DNA from: Burkholderiales bacterium
GTDB taxonomy: Bacteria; Pseudomonadota; Gammaproteobacteria; Burkholderiales; Burkholderiaceae_C
DNA: 64,000 bases
Assembly (NCBI GenBank): GCA_030604135.1
Contig: JAUVWL010000005.1
Coordinates: forward strand, 62,001 to 126,000
Reading direction: 5' to 3'
The notes beneath the pieces are model-generated. The model saw only the letters and a program-made list of their open reading frames with translations. It was not told the DNA's origin and ran no database searches. Both the position numbers and the translations under genes were made by a program. Within the stretch, counting starts at the first letter, position 1. The number at the start of each line of letters is the position of its first letter. Shown here piece after piece: positions 43,683 to 52,066 of this stretch.

Positions 43683-44515
43683 TGAACACCACGCTGCGCA
43701 CCGCCCCCTCGCGGGACCCGGCCTGGCAGGGCCGGCTGTTCTGGGTGCTCGCCATCGCGGTCCTGCTGTGGCCGCTGGGCGTGGCCACCGAATTCAAACC
43801 CTGGTTGCTGCTGGCGCCCGACAACCTGAAGGTGACCGGCCAGTTCCTGGGCACCTTCTGGCCTCTGGCGCTCGACACCGAGTTCCTGGCCATGGTGGCG
43901 CGCGAAACCTGGCGCACCGTGGCCATGGCCACCGCCGGTGTCACGCTGGCCCTGGTGGTGGCCATTCCGCTGACCCTCATCAACACGCGCGTGCTGTCGG
44001 TCTCGGCGCTCTCGGGCCGCATGGCACGCGGACCGTTCTGGCTGCGCCAGTCGGTGCGCTGGCTGCTCATCTTTCTGCGCAGCATCCCCGAACTGGTGTG
44101 GGCGCTGGTGTTCGTTCGCGTGGTCGGTCTGGGACCCACGGCGGGTGTGCTGGCCATCGCGCTCACCTACGGCGGCATGCTGGGCAAGGTGTACGGCGAG
44201 ATCCTGGAAAGCGGTGAGACCCATGCCACCGAAACCCTGCTGCGCAACGGCGGCTCGCGGCTGCAGGCCTTTTTCTACGGGCTGCTGCCCACCAACGCGG
44301 CCGAGCTGACCAGCTACACCGTCTACCGCTGGGAATGCGCCATTCGCAGCTCGGTGGTGCTGGGCTTTGTGGGCGCGGGTGGCCTCGGCCAGCAACTGGA
44401 CAACTCGATGAAGATGTTCAACGGCGGTGAGGTGGCCAGCATGCTGCTGGTGTTCATCGCCCTGGTGGCCCTGGCGGACAAGGTCAGCGCCTGGCTCAGG
44501 AAAGGACTTGGATGA
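43682..44515 (+). CDS. PhnE-like ABC transporter permease 1
   Basis: This 277-residue membrane protein has about six hydrophobic segments and a conserved cytoplasmic loop with the EAA-type motif ESGETHATETLLRNGGSRLQ, followed by YGLLPTNAAELTSYTVYRWE and GAGGLGQQLD. I chose the ATG at 43682, overlapping the ATPase stop (TGATG); a GTG at 43679 is the alternative. It forms half of the translocation pore with the second PhnE-like protein. A repeat element separates the two genes. Confidence 0.92.
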   Translation: MNTTLRTAPSRDPAWQGRLFWVLAIAVLLWPLGVATEFKPWLLLAPDNLKVTGQFLGTFWPLALDTEFLAMVARETWRTVAMATAGVTLALVVAIPLTLINTRVLSVSALSGRMARGPFWLRQSVRWLLIFLRSIPELVWALVFVRVVGLGPTAGVLAIALTYGGMLGKVYGEILESGETHATETLLRNGGSRLQAFFYGLLPTNAAELTSYTVYRWECAIRSSVVLGFVGAGGLGQQLDNSMKMFNGGEVASMLLVFIALVALADKVSAWLRKGLG

Positions 44516-44600
44516 CCCCCCTGCGCCGCTTCGCGTCTTCCCCCCTTGAAAGAGGGGACCACACCTGCGGCCTGGCGAAGCCAGTTCCGCGGTGTGCGCT
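44516..44600. repeat. GC-rich repeat element between the two PhnE-like genes
   Basis: The element begins at the base after the permease 1 stop. It contains a hairpin-forming TCCCCC...GAGGGGA and a second, longer inverted repeat ACACCTGCGG...CCGCGGTGT enclosing CTGGC/GCCAG. From memory, CGGCCTGGCGAAGCCAG units like this are scattered between genes in Comamonadaceae. It breaks the otherwise overlapping operon but leaves the next gene's RBS (AAGGAG) intact. Confidence 0.7.
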
Positions 44601-44615
44601 TGAAGGAGAGCGCCG

Positions 44616-45446
44616 GTGAACACCCGAGAGCGCGCCGCCAACGAACCCTACCGGCTGCCGCCGCCGCTGTTTGACGCGCGCTGCAAGGCCTGCTGGTTCA
44701 CGCTGGGCGTTGTGTTGCTGGTGGTGGCCAGTTTCTGGAGCCTGGACCTGCAATGGGCGCAGTTCCTGTCGCTGGACGCGATGCGCAGCATGGGCCGTTT
44801 TGTGGGCGAGTTCTTCCCGCCCGACACCTCGCCCGAGTTCCTGCGCAAGGTGGCCGTGGGCGCCTGGGAAACGCTGGCCATGTCGGCCCTGGGCACCGGG
44901 CTGGCCGCCGTGGCCGGGCTGGCCCTGGCCTTGCCGGCCAGCCGGCTGTACGAAGGTCACGCGGCCCGGGCGCGTTCCTTCACCCGGCTCATCCTCAACG
45001 CGCTGCGCAGCATTCCCGAGCTGGTCTGGGCCGCCCTGCTGCTGATCTCGGCCGGCCTCGGCCCGTTCGCTGGCACGCTGGCGCTGGCCCTGCATACCAC
45101 CGGCGTGCTGGGGCGTCTGTTCGCCGAAGCCATCGAGAACGCGCCGCCCGGCCCGGGCGCCGCCTTGCGCAGCCACGGCGTTGGCAATGGCCGCGTGTTC
45201 CTGTACGCCACCCTGCCGCAGGTGTTGCCGCAGCTCATGAGCTACACGCTCTACCGCTGGGAAAACAACATCCGAGCCGCCGCCGTGCTGGGCGTGGTGG
45301 GTGCCGGTGGCCTGGGCCAGCTGCTGGCCTTCCACATGGGCCTGTTCCAGATGGGCAAGACCGCGACGGTGCTGGGGGCCATGCTGCTGATGGTGGCCCT
45401 GGTCGACGCCAGCAGCCATGGCGCACGGCGCTGGCTCACCCGGTGA
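44616..45446 (+). CDS. PhnE-like ABC transporter permease 2
   Basis: The 276-residue membrane permease begins at a GTG with AAGGAG about seven bases upstream. It has about six hydrophobic segments and the cytoplasmic loop EAIENAPPGPGAALRSHGVG, then TLPQVLPQLMSYTLYRWENN and GAGGLGQLLA. Like PhnE1 it should form half of the transmembrane channel; paired PhnE proteins are common in this transporter family. It lies downstream of the repeat element. Confidence 0.92.
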   Translation: MNTRERAANEPYRLPPPLFDARCKACWFTLGVVLLVVASFWSLDLQWAQFLSLDAMRSMGRFVGEFFPPDTSPEFLRKVAVGAWETLAMSALGTGLAAVAGLALALPASRLYEGHAARARSFTRLILNALRSIPELVWAALLLISAGLGPFAGTLALALHTTGVLGRLFAEAIENAPPGPGAALRSHGVGNGRVFLYATLPQVLPQLMSYTLYRWENNIRAAAVLGVVGAGGLGQLLAFHMGLFQMGKTATVLGAMLLMVALVDASSHGARRWLTR

Positions 45447-45459
45447 AGCCCGGGGCCTG

Positions 45460-46107
45460 ATGCACATGCTCACGCCGCCGCCCCAGGACCCTTTGTCGAT
45501 CGAACGCTACCGGCGCCACGCCTCGCGCTACGACGCATCCGCCGGGCGCACCATGGCACTTCGCCGTCGCACCATCGGACTGCTGCGTTTGCAGCCGGGA
45601 CAGGTCGTGCTGGACGCCGGTGCAGGCACAGGCCTGAGCTATGCCTTGTTGCGCGAGGCCGTCGGTACGCACGGACAGGTGCTGGCCTTTGAGCAGAGTC
45701 CCGACATGTTCGCCCTGGCCCAGTCCCGGGTCCGTCGCGAGGGCTGGGCCAACGTCTGGCAGGTCAACGAGCCGGCCGAGACCGTGCAGTTGCCCCACGC
45801 GGCCGACGCCGTGCTGTTCAACTACACCCACGACATCTGCCGCTCGCCCGCCGCGGTGGCCAATGTCCTTCGCCAGGTCCGCACGGGTGGCCGCGTGGCC
45901 ATGGCCGGCATGAAGTTTTTCCCCTGGTGGACCGGCCCGTTGAACCTGCTGGTCTGGCTGAAGAACCGCCCCTACAGCCAGGGGGCCGCCGCCCTCTGGG
46001 AGCCCTGGCGCGTGGTGGCGCAGCACTGCGACAGCTTTGAATGGACCACCACCCAGTGGGGCATGGGCTACATCGCCTGGGGCGTCAAAAAGGACAGGCC
46101 GGCATGA
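45460..46107 (+). CDS. class I SAM-dependent methyltransferase
   Basis: The 215-residue protein has motif I VLDAGAGTGLSYALLREA, FEQSPDMFALAQSRV and a hydrophobic motif-IV region AVLFNYTHDICRSPAA, typical of class I methyltransferases of the UbiE/phospholipid type. The ATG at 45460 has only a weak RBS; 45466 is an alternative. It lies 13 bp after the transporter and overlaps the sulfatase-fold gene by 4 bp. The substrate is not known; with the next genes, a lipid or glycan is plausible. Confidence 0.82.
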   Translation: MHMLTPPPQDPLSIERYRRHASRYDASAGRTMALRRRTIGLLRLQPGQVVLDAGAGTGLSYALLREAVGTHGQVLAFEQSPDMFALAQSRVRREGWANVWQVNEPAETVQLPHAADAVLFNYTHDICRSPAAVANVLRQVRTGGRVAMAGMKFFPWWTGPLNLLVWLKNRPYSQGAAALWEPWRVVAQHCDSFEWTTTQWGMGYIAWGVKKDRPA

Positions 46108-47768
46108 GCAGCCCGCGCACGGCGGCGATGGCCAACAGCCCGTGGCTGCGGCTGGGCGCGGCCGTGCTGGCGCTGCTGGTGCTGAACACCATGCTGAGTT
46201 TCGGGCCTTTGTGGCCCACCCCCGGCATCGTGCCGCAGGCGCGTCTGGCGCCGGAAATGGTCGGTCTGTGGCTGCTCCTGCTGTGGCTGGCGGCCCGCCC
46301 GGCCGCACCCTCGGGTCAAGCCCTGTGGTGGCTCTCTGTCCTCGTGCTGGTGCTGGTGCTCGGACGCTACGCCGACGTCACCGCACCCAGCCTGTTCGGT
46401 CGCCCGGTCAGCCTGTACTGGGACGTGCCACAAATCCCGCGCTTTCTGTGGGTGTCCGCCCGCAGTCACCCGTGGTGGGTGTCCCTGGCCGCCGTGACGC
46501 TGGTGCTGGGGCTGGGCTGGCTGCTGTTGCTGCTCATCCGCTGGTGCCTTGTGTCCCTGCTGCACACCCTGGCCCCCCGGGCCTTGCGCTCCATCGGGGC
46601 CTGGGGGTTGACCTTCGGGGCGGCCTTGCTGGCGGCCGCCCATGTGGCCTGGGTGCCAGGCACCGGACGCTGGGTGTCCAACGCCGTGCTGCCCACCTAT
46701 GCCCAGCAGTTGCGGCTGCTCGCGGACGCCCACCTGCCGGGCCGGCTCACCCACGCCCTGCCCGCGCTGACGCCGGTTGAAGACGCCCTGAACAGCCACG
46801 GCATCGACGCGCTGGCCGCCCTGCGACAGCGCGACGTGAGTCTCATCTTTCTGGAGTCCTTCGGCGCCGCCCTGTACGACCACCCCCAGATCGGACCAGC
46901 CACAGAAGGCGGCCGTGTTGCCCTGCAGCAAGCCATCTCCGGCAGTGGCCGTCATGTGGTCTCGGGCTTCTTCCGCTCGCCGGTCATCGGCGGCGCGTCC
47001 GACCTGGCCCACCTGTCGCTGCTGTCCGGTGTCGACCTGTCCGATCCGCGGCGCCACGACCTCTTGCTCACCACCCGCCGGCCCACCCTGATGCACCTGT
47101 TCAGGCAGGCAGGTTATCAGGCCTTTGGTGTTTACCACGCGGTGTCATGGCCCTGGCCCGAGCATGTGCACTATGGATTCGACCACTTTCTCGACGGACC
47201 CGCCCTGGCTTACGAGGGCCCCCCCATCACCTTCTGGAAGATCCCCGACCAGATCGCGCTGGCGCGTTTTGAACAGGCCCATCCCCGCACGGGTGACAGC
47301 CCGCCCCGGATCCTGTTCTTTCCCACCATCACCTCGCACTTCCCGTTCAACCCGGTGCCCCCCTACCAACCTGACTGGCAACGGGCGCTGACCGCCACGC
47401 CGTTCGACGCCGAGGAACTGCAGGCCGCACTGGACCAACCCGTGAACTGGCTCGACATGCGCAGCCATTACGTGTCCGCGGTGAATTACGTCTACCGCTG
47501 GCTGGCCGGCCACCTTGAACAGCCCGAACCGAGGGAAACCATCTATGTGCTCGTGGGTGACCACCAGCCCACGGCCAACATCACCGGTGAAGGCGCTCCC
47601 TGGGACGTGCCGGTGCACATCGTCAGCCGCGACCAGCGCCTGCTGGACCGCTTCCGGTCACAGGGTTTCTCGGACGGCCTCTGGCCTGAACGGCAGGTGC
47701 TCGGTGAAATGCACCACCTGACCAGCCTGCTGCTCAGTGGCTTCGGGCCGGATGCGCTGCAGCATTGA
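46104..47768 (+). CDS. sulfatase-fold membrane transferase (phosphoglycerol/LTA synthase-like)
   Basis: The 554-residue protein has about five N-terminal membrane segments (to about 200) followed by a periplasmic alkaline-phosphatase/sulfatase-fold domain. Motifs include the metal-binding glutamate in IFLESFGAAL, a GGAS nucleophile-like segment in SPVIGGASDLAHLSLLSG, and the metal site VGDHQPTAN. Proteins of this build transfer phosphoglycerol or phosphoethanolamine from lipids to glycans. Being coupled to a methyltransferase and followed by a glucan-synthase-like gene, it probably modifies that glucan. Confidence 0.85.
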   Translation: MSSPRTAAMANSPWLRLGAAVLALLVLNTMLSFGPLWPTPGIVPQARLAPEMVGLWLLLLWLAARPAAPSGQALWWLSVLVLVLVLGRYADVTAPSLFGRPVSLYWDVPQIPRFLWVSARSHPWWVSLAAVTLVLGLGWLLLLLIRWCLVSLLHTLAPRALRSIGAWGLTFGAALLAAAHVAWVPGTGRWVSNAVLPTYAQQLRLLADAHLPGRLTHALPALTPVEDALNSHGIDALAALRQRDVSLIFLESFGAALYDHPQIGPATEGGRVALQQAISGSGRHVVSGFFRSPVIGGASDLAHLSLLSGVDLSDPRRHDLLLTTRRPTLMHLFRQAGYQAFGVYHAVSWPWPEHVHYGFDHFLDGPALAYEGPPITFWKIPDQIALARFEQAHPRTGDSPPRILFFPTITSHFPFNPVPPYQPDWQRALTATPFDAEELQAALDQPVNWLDMRSHYVSAVNYVYRWLAGHLEQPEPRETIYVLVGDHQPTANITGEGAPWDVPVHIVSRDQRLLDRFRSQGFSDGLWPERQVLGEMHHLTSLLLSGFGPDALQH

Positions 47769-47800
47769 TCCAAGCGCCTGCCTGTCGCCCGAGCCACACG

Positions 47801-50470
47801 ATGCCTTCAGCCAGCCCCGTGTCACGCCCGACCCGATGGATGGGGGCCATGGCCATCGGCCTGTTGGCGGCCGCGTTCAACCTCGGCGTCTGGTGGCTGT
47901 TTCAGGCCCAGGTGTCTGCACCCGATCACAACGGGCGGCTGGCGGGCCTGTCCTACAGCGCTGCGGACCGCTGGCAGAACCCGCTGGCGGGTCAGCGGCC
48001 CTCGCCCGAGCGCGTGGCCCGGGACCTCGAACTGCTGACCGGGCACACCGACCGCATCCGCACCTACTCGGCTGCCGACCACCCCACACTGCCCGAGCTG
48101 GCCAGGGAACATGGGCTGGAGCTGATGCTGGGCGCTTTTCTGAGTCACGATCTGGACAGCAATCAGCGCGAGCTCCAGGTCGCCATCGAGCAGGCACGCG
48201 CACACCCGAACATCCGCCGCCTGATCGTCGGCAACGAGACCCAGCTGACGGCCCAGTTGCCTCCCAACCGTCTTTCGTCCTACCTGGACCGGGCACGCTC
48301 GGCCCTCGCATCGACGACCGTTCAGGTGTCCACGGCCGAACCCTGGCATGTGTGGCTGGACCAACCCCAGCTGGCGCAGCACGTCGATTTCATCGCCATC
48401 CATGTGCTTCCCTACTGGGAGGGCGAGCCCATCGGGTCGGCGGTACAGGCCAGCCTCGACCGCATTGCCCAGGTGCAGGCGCGGTTTCCGGGCCGTGATG
48501 TGGTGGTGGCCGAGATCGGCTGGCCCAGCAACGGTCAGCCCATCGGTCGCGCCCGGGCCACACCGGCCAACCAGGCGCGCTTTGTCCGCGATTTCCTGCA
48601 GCAGGCCGACGCCCAGGGCATCGACTACTTCCTGATCGAGGCCTTCGACCAGCCCTGGAAGATCGCCACCGAAGGCCGCGCGGGTGCCTACTGGGGCTTG
48701 TGGGACAGCTGGCGCGAACCCAAGTTCGCCCTCGCGGGTCCGATTGCGTCCAACCCGTTCTGGACGCACCAGGCCGTGCTGGCCTGCGGGCTTGGCCTGG
48801 CGCTGGCGCTGCCCTTCCTGCTGGCCGCCAGGCGCCTGGGGCCGAGCGCCCGCATGGCCCTGGCTCTGGCGGCGCAGGGCATAGCCTCGCTGGCCATCGT
48901 CCTGCTGTCGGTACCCCTGTCGCACTACCTCACCGGACTGGATCTGCTGGGACTGGCGCTGGTGCTGGCGGCCCTGGGCTTCATCTGCGCCACGCTGCTG
49001 GCGCAGGCCTTCGAGTTCGTGGACCGGTTCTGGACCGGTCGGGCGCTGCCGGCGCCCACCCCCCCGCCACCCGCCGAGGCACCCGCGCCGTTCATCAGCA
49101 TCCATCTGGCCTGCGCCAACGAACCACCGGAGATGGTCATCGCGGCGGTCGAGTCGCTGCTGGCCATCGACTGGCCGACCTTCGAGGTGATCGTGGTGGA
49201 CAACAACACCACCGACCCGCAGGCACGGGAACACTTGGCACAGTGGATGAACCGCAGCGCGGATCCGCGGCTGCGATTCGTGCAGCATGTGCATCTGCCG
49301 GGTTTCAAGGCCGGCGCCCTGAACCAGGCGCTGGCGCTCACCCGCCCCGAGGCCCAGTGGGTGGCAGTGGTCGACGCCGACTACATCGTCGACCCCCGCT
49401 GGTTCAGAGCGGTGCAGGCCCACCTGCAGGACCCGTCGGTGGGGGTGGTGCAGGCACCGCAGGCCCACCGGCAGTGGCACCAGCGCCCGCTGGACCGGAT
49501 GATGAACTGGGAGACCGAGGGCTTTTTCCGAATTGGCATGCACCACCGGCACGAGCGCAATGCGATCGTCCAGCACGGCACCATGACGCTGGTGCGCGCA
49601 TCGGCCCTGCAGCGTCTGCGCTGGCGCGAAGACGGCGTGTGTGAAGACACCGAACTGGGGCTGCGCCTGCTGTGCGAGGGCCACCGGGCTGTGTACGTGG
49701 ACGAGGTCCTGGGTACGGGCCTGCTGCCCGCGGGCCTGGTCGCGTACGCCCGCCAGCGCCGACGCTGGGCGCTGGGGGCCATGCAGATCTTCCGACAACA
49801 CGCGCGCGCCCTGCTGGGCCGATCACCGCTGACCCTGGGCCAGCGCTACCACTTCCTGGCCGGCTGGCTGCCCTGGCTGGGCGACGCGCTGCACCTGCTG
49901 TTCTCGTTCGTCATGATCGTGTTCAGCCTCGGCATGATCTACCTGCCCGACCGGGTCGAACCTCCGTTGTGGCTGTTCGTGGCGCCCCTGATGGCTTTTT
50001 TTGCCGCGCGCCTGCTGGCTGTGCCCCTGCTCTACGCGCGCTGCGTGCCCTGTGGTCTGGCCGACCGGCTGGGTGCGGCCGTGGCGGGCATGGCCTTGTC
50101 GCACCGCATCGCCAAGGGTGTCTGGCAAGGCCTGAGAGGCCGCCATGCCGTGTTCGACATCACCCGCAAAGCGACCACACCGGCGCCCTCGGATGCCGCC
50201 CCAGCAGCTGCCTACCCTGGCCCACCCGTGGCCCAGGGCATCGAAGAAGAACTGGGCCTGCTGGCCGGCCTGGTGTTCTGCATGCTGCTGCTGTGGTTCA
50301 CCCGTGGCGCAGGCGACGCCGGTCGCCTGGGCTGGATCGCCATTCTGTTCATCCAGTCGCTGCCGTATTGGGCGACGCTGGTCTGCCGCGTGCTGGAGCA
50401 ACGTGGCGCACGGGCGTTCGAACAAGCCACGCCCTCAAGCCGGGCGTGCCCGGTCAACCGCCTCTCCTGA
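47801..50470 (+). CDS. GH17-GT2 fusion, cyclic beta-glucan synthase-like membrane protein
   Basis: The 889-residue protein has an N-terminal membrane segment. A GH17-like domain (about residues 35-300) carries an acid/base candidate in LIVGNETQL and a nucleophile candidate in VVVAEIGWPSNGQP. A membrane region and a GT2 domain (about 425-700) follow, with VIVVDNNTTDPQA, VVDADYIVDPRW, and QRRRW, and then further membrane segments. This matches NdvB/NdvC-type proteins that make and cyclise beta-1,3-glucans in the periplasm. I chose the ATG at 47801; a TTG at 47765 overlapping the sulfatase-fold stop is possible. Confidence 0.87.
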   Translation: MPSASPVSRPTRWMGAMAIGLLAAAFNLGVWWLFQAQVSAPDHNGRLAGLSYSAADRWQNPLAGQRPSPERVARDLELLTGHTDRIRTYSAADHPTLPELAREHGLELMLGAFLSHDLDSNQRELQVAIEQARAHPNIRRLIVGNETQLTAQLPPNRLSSYLDRARSALASTTVQVSTAEPWHVWLDQPQLAQHVDFIAIHVLPYWEGEPIGSAVQASLDRIAQVQARFPGRDVVVAEIGWPSNGQPIGRARATPANQARFVRDFLQQADAQGIDYFLIEAFDQPWKIATEGRAGAYWGLWDSWREPKFALAGPIASNPFWTHQAVLACGLGLALALPFLLAARRLGPSARMALALAAQGIASLAIVLLSVPLSHYLTGLDLLGLALVLAALGFICATLLAQAFEFVDRFWTGRALPAPTPPPPAEAPAPFISIHLACANEPPEMVIAAVESLLAIDWPTFEVIVVDNNTTDPQAREHLAQWMNRSADPRLRFVQHVHLPGFKAGALNQALALTRPEAQWVAVVDADYIVDPRWFRAVQAHLQDPSVGVVQAPQAHRQWHQRPLDRMMNWETEGFFRIGMHHRHERNAIVQHGTMTLVRASALQRLRWREDGVCEDTELGLRLLCEGHRAVYVDEVLGTGLLPAGLVAYARQRRRWALGAMQIFRQHARALLGRSPLTLGQRYHFLAGWLPWLGDALHLLFSFVMIVFSLGMIYLPDRVEPPLWLFVAPLMAFFAARLLAVPLLYARCVPCGLADRLGAAVAGMALSHRIAKGVWQGLRGRHAVFDITRKATTPAPSDAAPAAAYPGPPVAQGIEEELGLLAGLVFCMLLLWFTRGAGDAGRLGWIAILFIQSLPYWATLVCRVLEQRGARAFEQATPSSRACPVNRLS

Positions 50471-50479
50471 CCTGGCGCC

Positions 50480-50668
50480 ATGAAGCCCCGCGCGACCCTG
50501 CCGGCCGAACTGCTGACGCTGCTGCCGCCGTCACTTCAGGCTGCCGTCGAGCCGGTCGCGCTGTTCTACGTGGTCCGCGGTGACGTGGTGCTCGAACGCG
50601 CGGGCCTGCAGGGTCAGATGGTGGTCTTGCAACGCGTGCGGCGGGACGGTCTGCTGGTGTTGCGATGA
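50480..50668 (+). pseudogene. remnant of a Crp/Fnr-family regulator gene
   Basis: The 62-codon frame has LPAELLTLLPPSLQAAVEPV, like the N-terminus of a Crp/Fnr regulator. It then jumps to FYVVRGDVVLERAGLQGQMV, which is normally about 25 residues further into the cyclic-nucleotide-binding domain, and stops soon after. The DNA-binding domain is absent. An internal deletion plus truncation is the simplest explanation, but the product might still be made as a small protein. Confidence 0.6.
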
Positions 50669-50761
50669 CGAGGTCCCTGGTCCTTCATATGGCTTGAATC
50701 ATATGCCGATGACACCACGCCCCAACACAATGGGGCTCCTTGTGGTGTTCAGGAGTGCTCG

Positions 50762-51349
50762 GTGAAGCCGTGGATCTTGTGTTTGATGCTGGGCTCGTCC
50801 CTGTCAATGCCGACGCTGGCGCAGCACGCCCATGGCGCTGACACACCCTATGCGGGCCTGCAGAACCGCGCCATCAAGTCTCTGTCGGACCAGGACATCG
50901 AGGAACTGCTGCGGGGTGGTGGCTGGGGCCTGGCCCTGCCGGCCGAACTCAATGGCATGCCCGGCCCGGCCCACCTGCTGAAACTCAAGGACAAGATCGG
51001 GTTGTCCGAAGACCAGGCACGGGGCATCCAGTCGCCCTTCGACCAGATGAAGCAAGCGGCGATTCCCGTCGGAGAACGGCTGATTGCGGCGGAGGCCGCC
51101 ATCGAGGCACGCTTTGCCAGCGGCCAGGTCGATGAGGCTTCGCTGCGCCGCCTGCTGGCCGAGGCCGAAGCGGCCCGCACCGAGCTGCGCTTCATTCACC
51201 TGTCCCAGCACCACAAGACGGTGCCCTTGCTCAGGCCGGAGCAGATCCAGCGCGACCAGGTGCTGCGTGGTTACGCCGACGACCCGTGCAAGAACATCCC
51301 CGCCGGACACAACCCGGAGAAGTACCGGCGCCACATGGGCTGCAACTGA
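50762..51349 (+). CDS. Spy/CpxP-like periplasmic protein
   Basis: The 195-residue protein begins with a signal peptide (ILCLMLGSSLSMPTLA) at a GTG start with AGGAG seven bases upstream. A helical core follows, LKLKDKIGLSEDQARGI and RLIAAEAAIEARFASGQVDE, that resembles the Spy/CpxP family of periplasmic chaperones and metal-linked stress proteins. It has a single cysteine pair near the C-terminus and His-rich ends. Its role is inferred from fold similarity only. Confidence 0.75.
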   Translation: MKPWILCLMLGSSLSMPTLAQHAHGADTPYAGLQNRAIKSLSDQDIEELLRGGGWGLALPAELNGMPGPAHLLKLKDKIGLSEDQARGIQSPFDQMKQAAIPVGERLIAAEAAIEARFASGQVDEASLRRLLAEAEAARTELRFIHLSQHHKTVPLLRPEQIQRDQVLRGYADDPCKNIPAGHNPEKYRRHMGCN

Positions 51350-51437
51350 TGGCGCGTGCGGCCTGAGCGCCAGCCTGTCCAGGACTCGCCGGGCTTTGTC
51401 CGCGCGAAGGACCGACCTCGGCTCGGCGCAAGCGGGT

Positions 51438-52064
51438 TCAGGGATTTCGAGCCCTGGCCTCGGCCACCGCCTTGGCCAGTTGCTCGCCGGTCTGGTAGTG
51501 GGGCACCTTGAACACCAGCCGGTGCGCGCGCCGCATGAAGCTGTTGCGTCCCTGGATCTCTTCCCTCCAGTACGTTTCGGCCAAGGCCAGGTTGCCCGGC
51601 ACGTCCAGTTCGAACGCGTCCTTGCTGGCCTGGCCGCCGAAGATGTAGAGCTTGCCTTCGATCATGAGCCAGGTGTCGGCATCACCCCCCCAGGGGATGC
51701 CGTACACAATGCCGTTGGTGCAATAGCCACCAAACTGCGGCAGGTAGCGGGTGGGCTCTGCATCGAACATGGCCTTGTGTTCGGCACTGGCGAAGTGGAA
51801 CACCACCCCCTCGTACTCGCTGCGCAGCCCGGGGCTGCCCTGACGGTGGCGGCCCTCGGTGAAATAGGCCACCACATCGGCGCCGGCCAGCATGACGCGG
51901 GCGTCCGGCGCCATGGCCACGGCGTTGACCGGTTTGAGGCTGCCGGAGGGGTTCTGCGCCTGCATGGCGCCGCAGCCTGCCAGGCCGAGGGCGGCGAGGG
52001 CCAGGGTGAACACAACCAGCCACCGGCGAATAGAAGAAGATGGGGTCTGGAGCGTAGGGCTCAT
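51438..52064 (-). CDS. YHS-domain lipoprotein
   Basis: The 208-residue protein has a lipoprotein signal (FTLALAALGLAGC, lipobox LAGC). The YHS-like segment is GADVVAYFTEGRHRQGS, YEGVVFHFASAEHKAMFDAE, PTRYLPQFGGYC, followed by a conserved TNGIVYGIPWGGD. The start at 52064 is 2 bp after the ATP-grasp gene stop, so the two genes form an operon. Similar proteins occur in many proteobacteria without a known role; metal or cofactor binding is conceivable. Confidence 0.83.
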   Translation of the reverse strand: MSPTLQTPSSSIRRWLVVFTLALAALGLAGCGAMQAQNPSGSLKPVNAVAMAPDARVMLAGADVVAYFTEGRHRQGSPGLRSEYEGVVFHFASAEHKAMFDAEPTRYLPQFGGYCTNGIVYGIPWGGDADTWLMIEGKLYIFGGQASKDAFELDVPGNLALAETYWREEIQGRNSFMRRAHRLVFKVPHYQTGEQLAKAVAEARARNP

Positions 52065-52066
52065 GT

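Noticed and set aside
41971-45446. Phosphonate (phnDCE) uptake and C-P lyase locus
   Set aside because: No phnG-M lyase, phnW/X or phnA genes are nearby. The neighbours are selenoneine genes, so the phosphonate label is not adopted.
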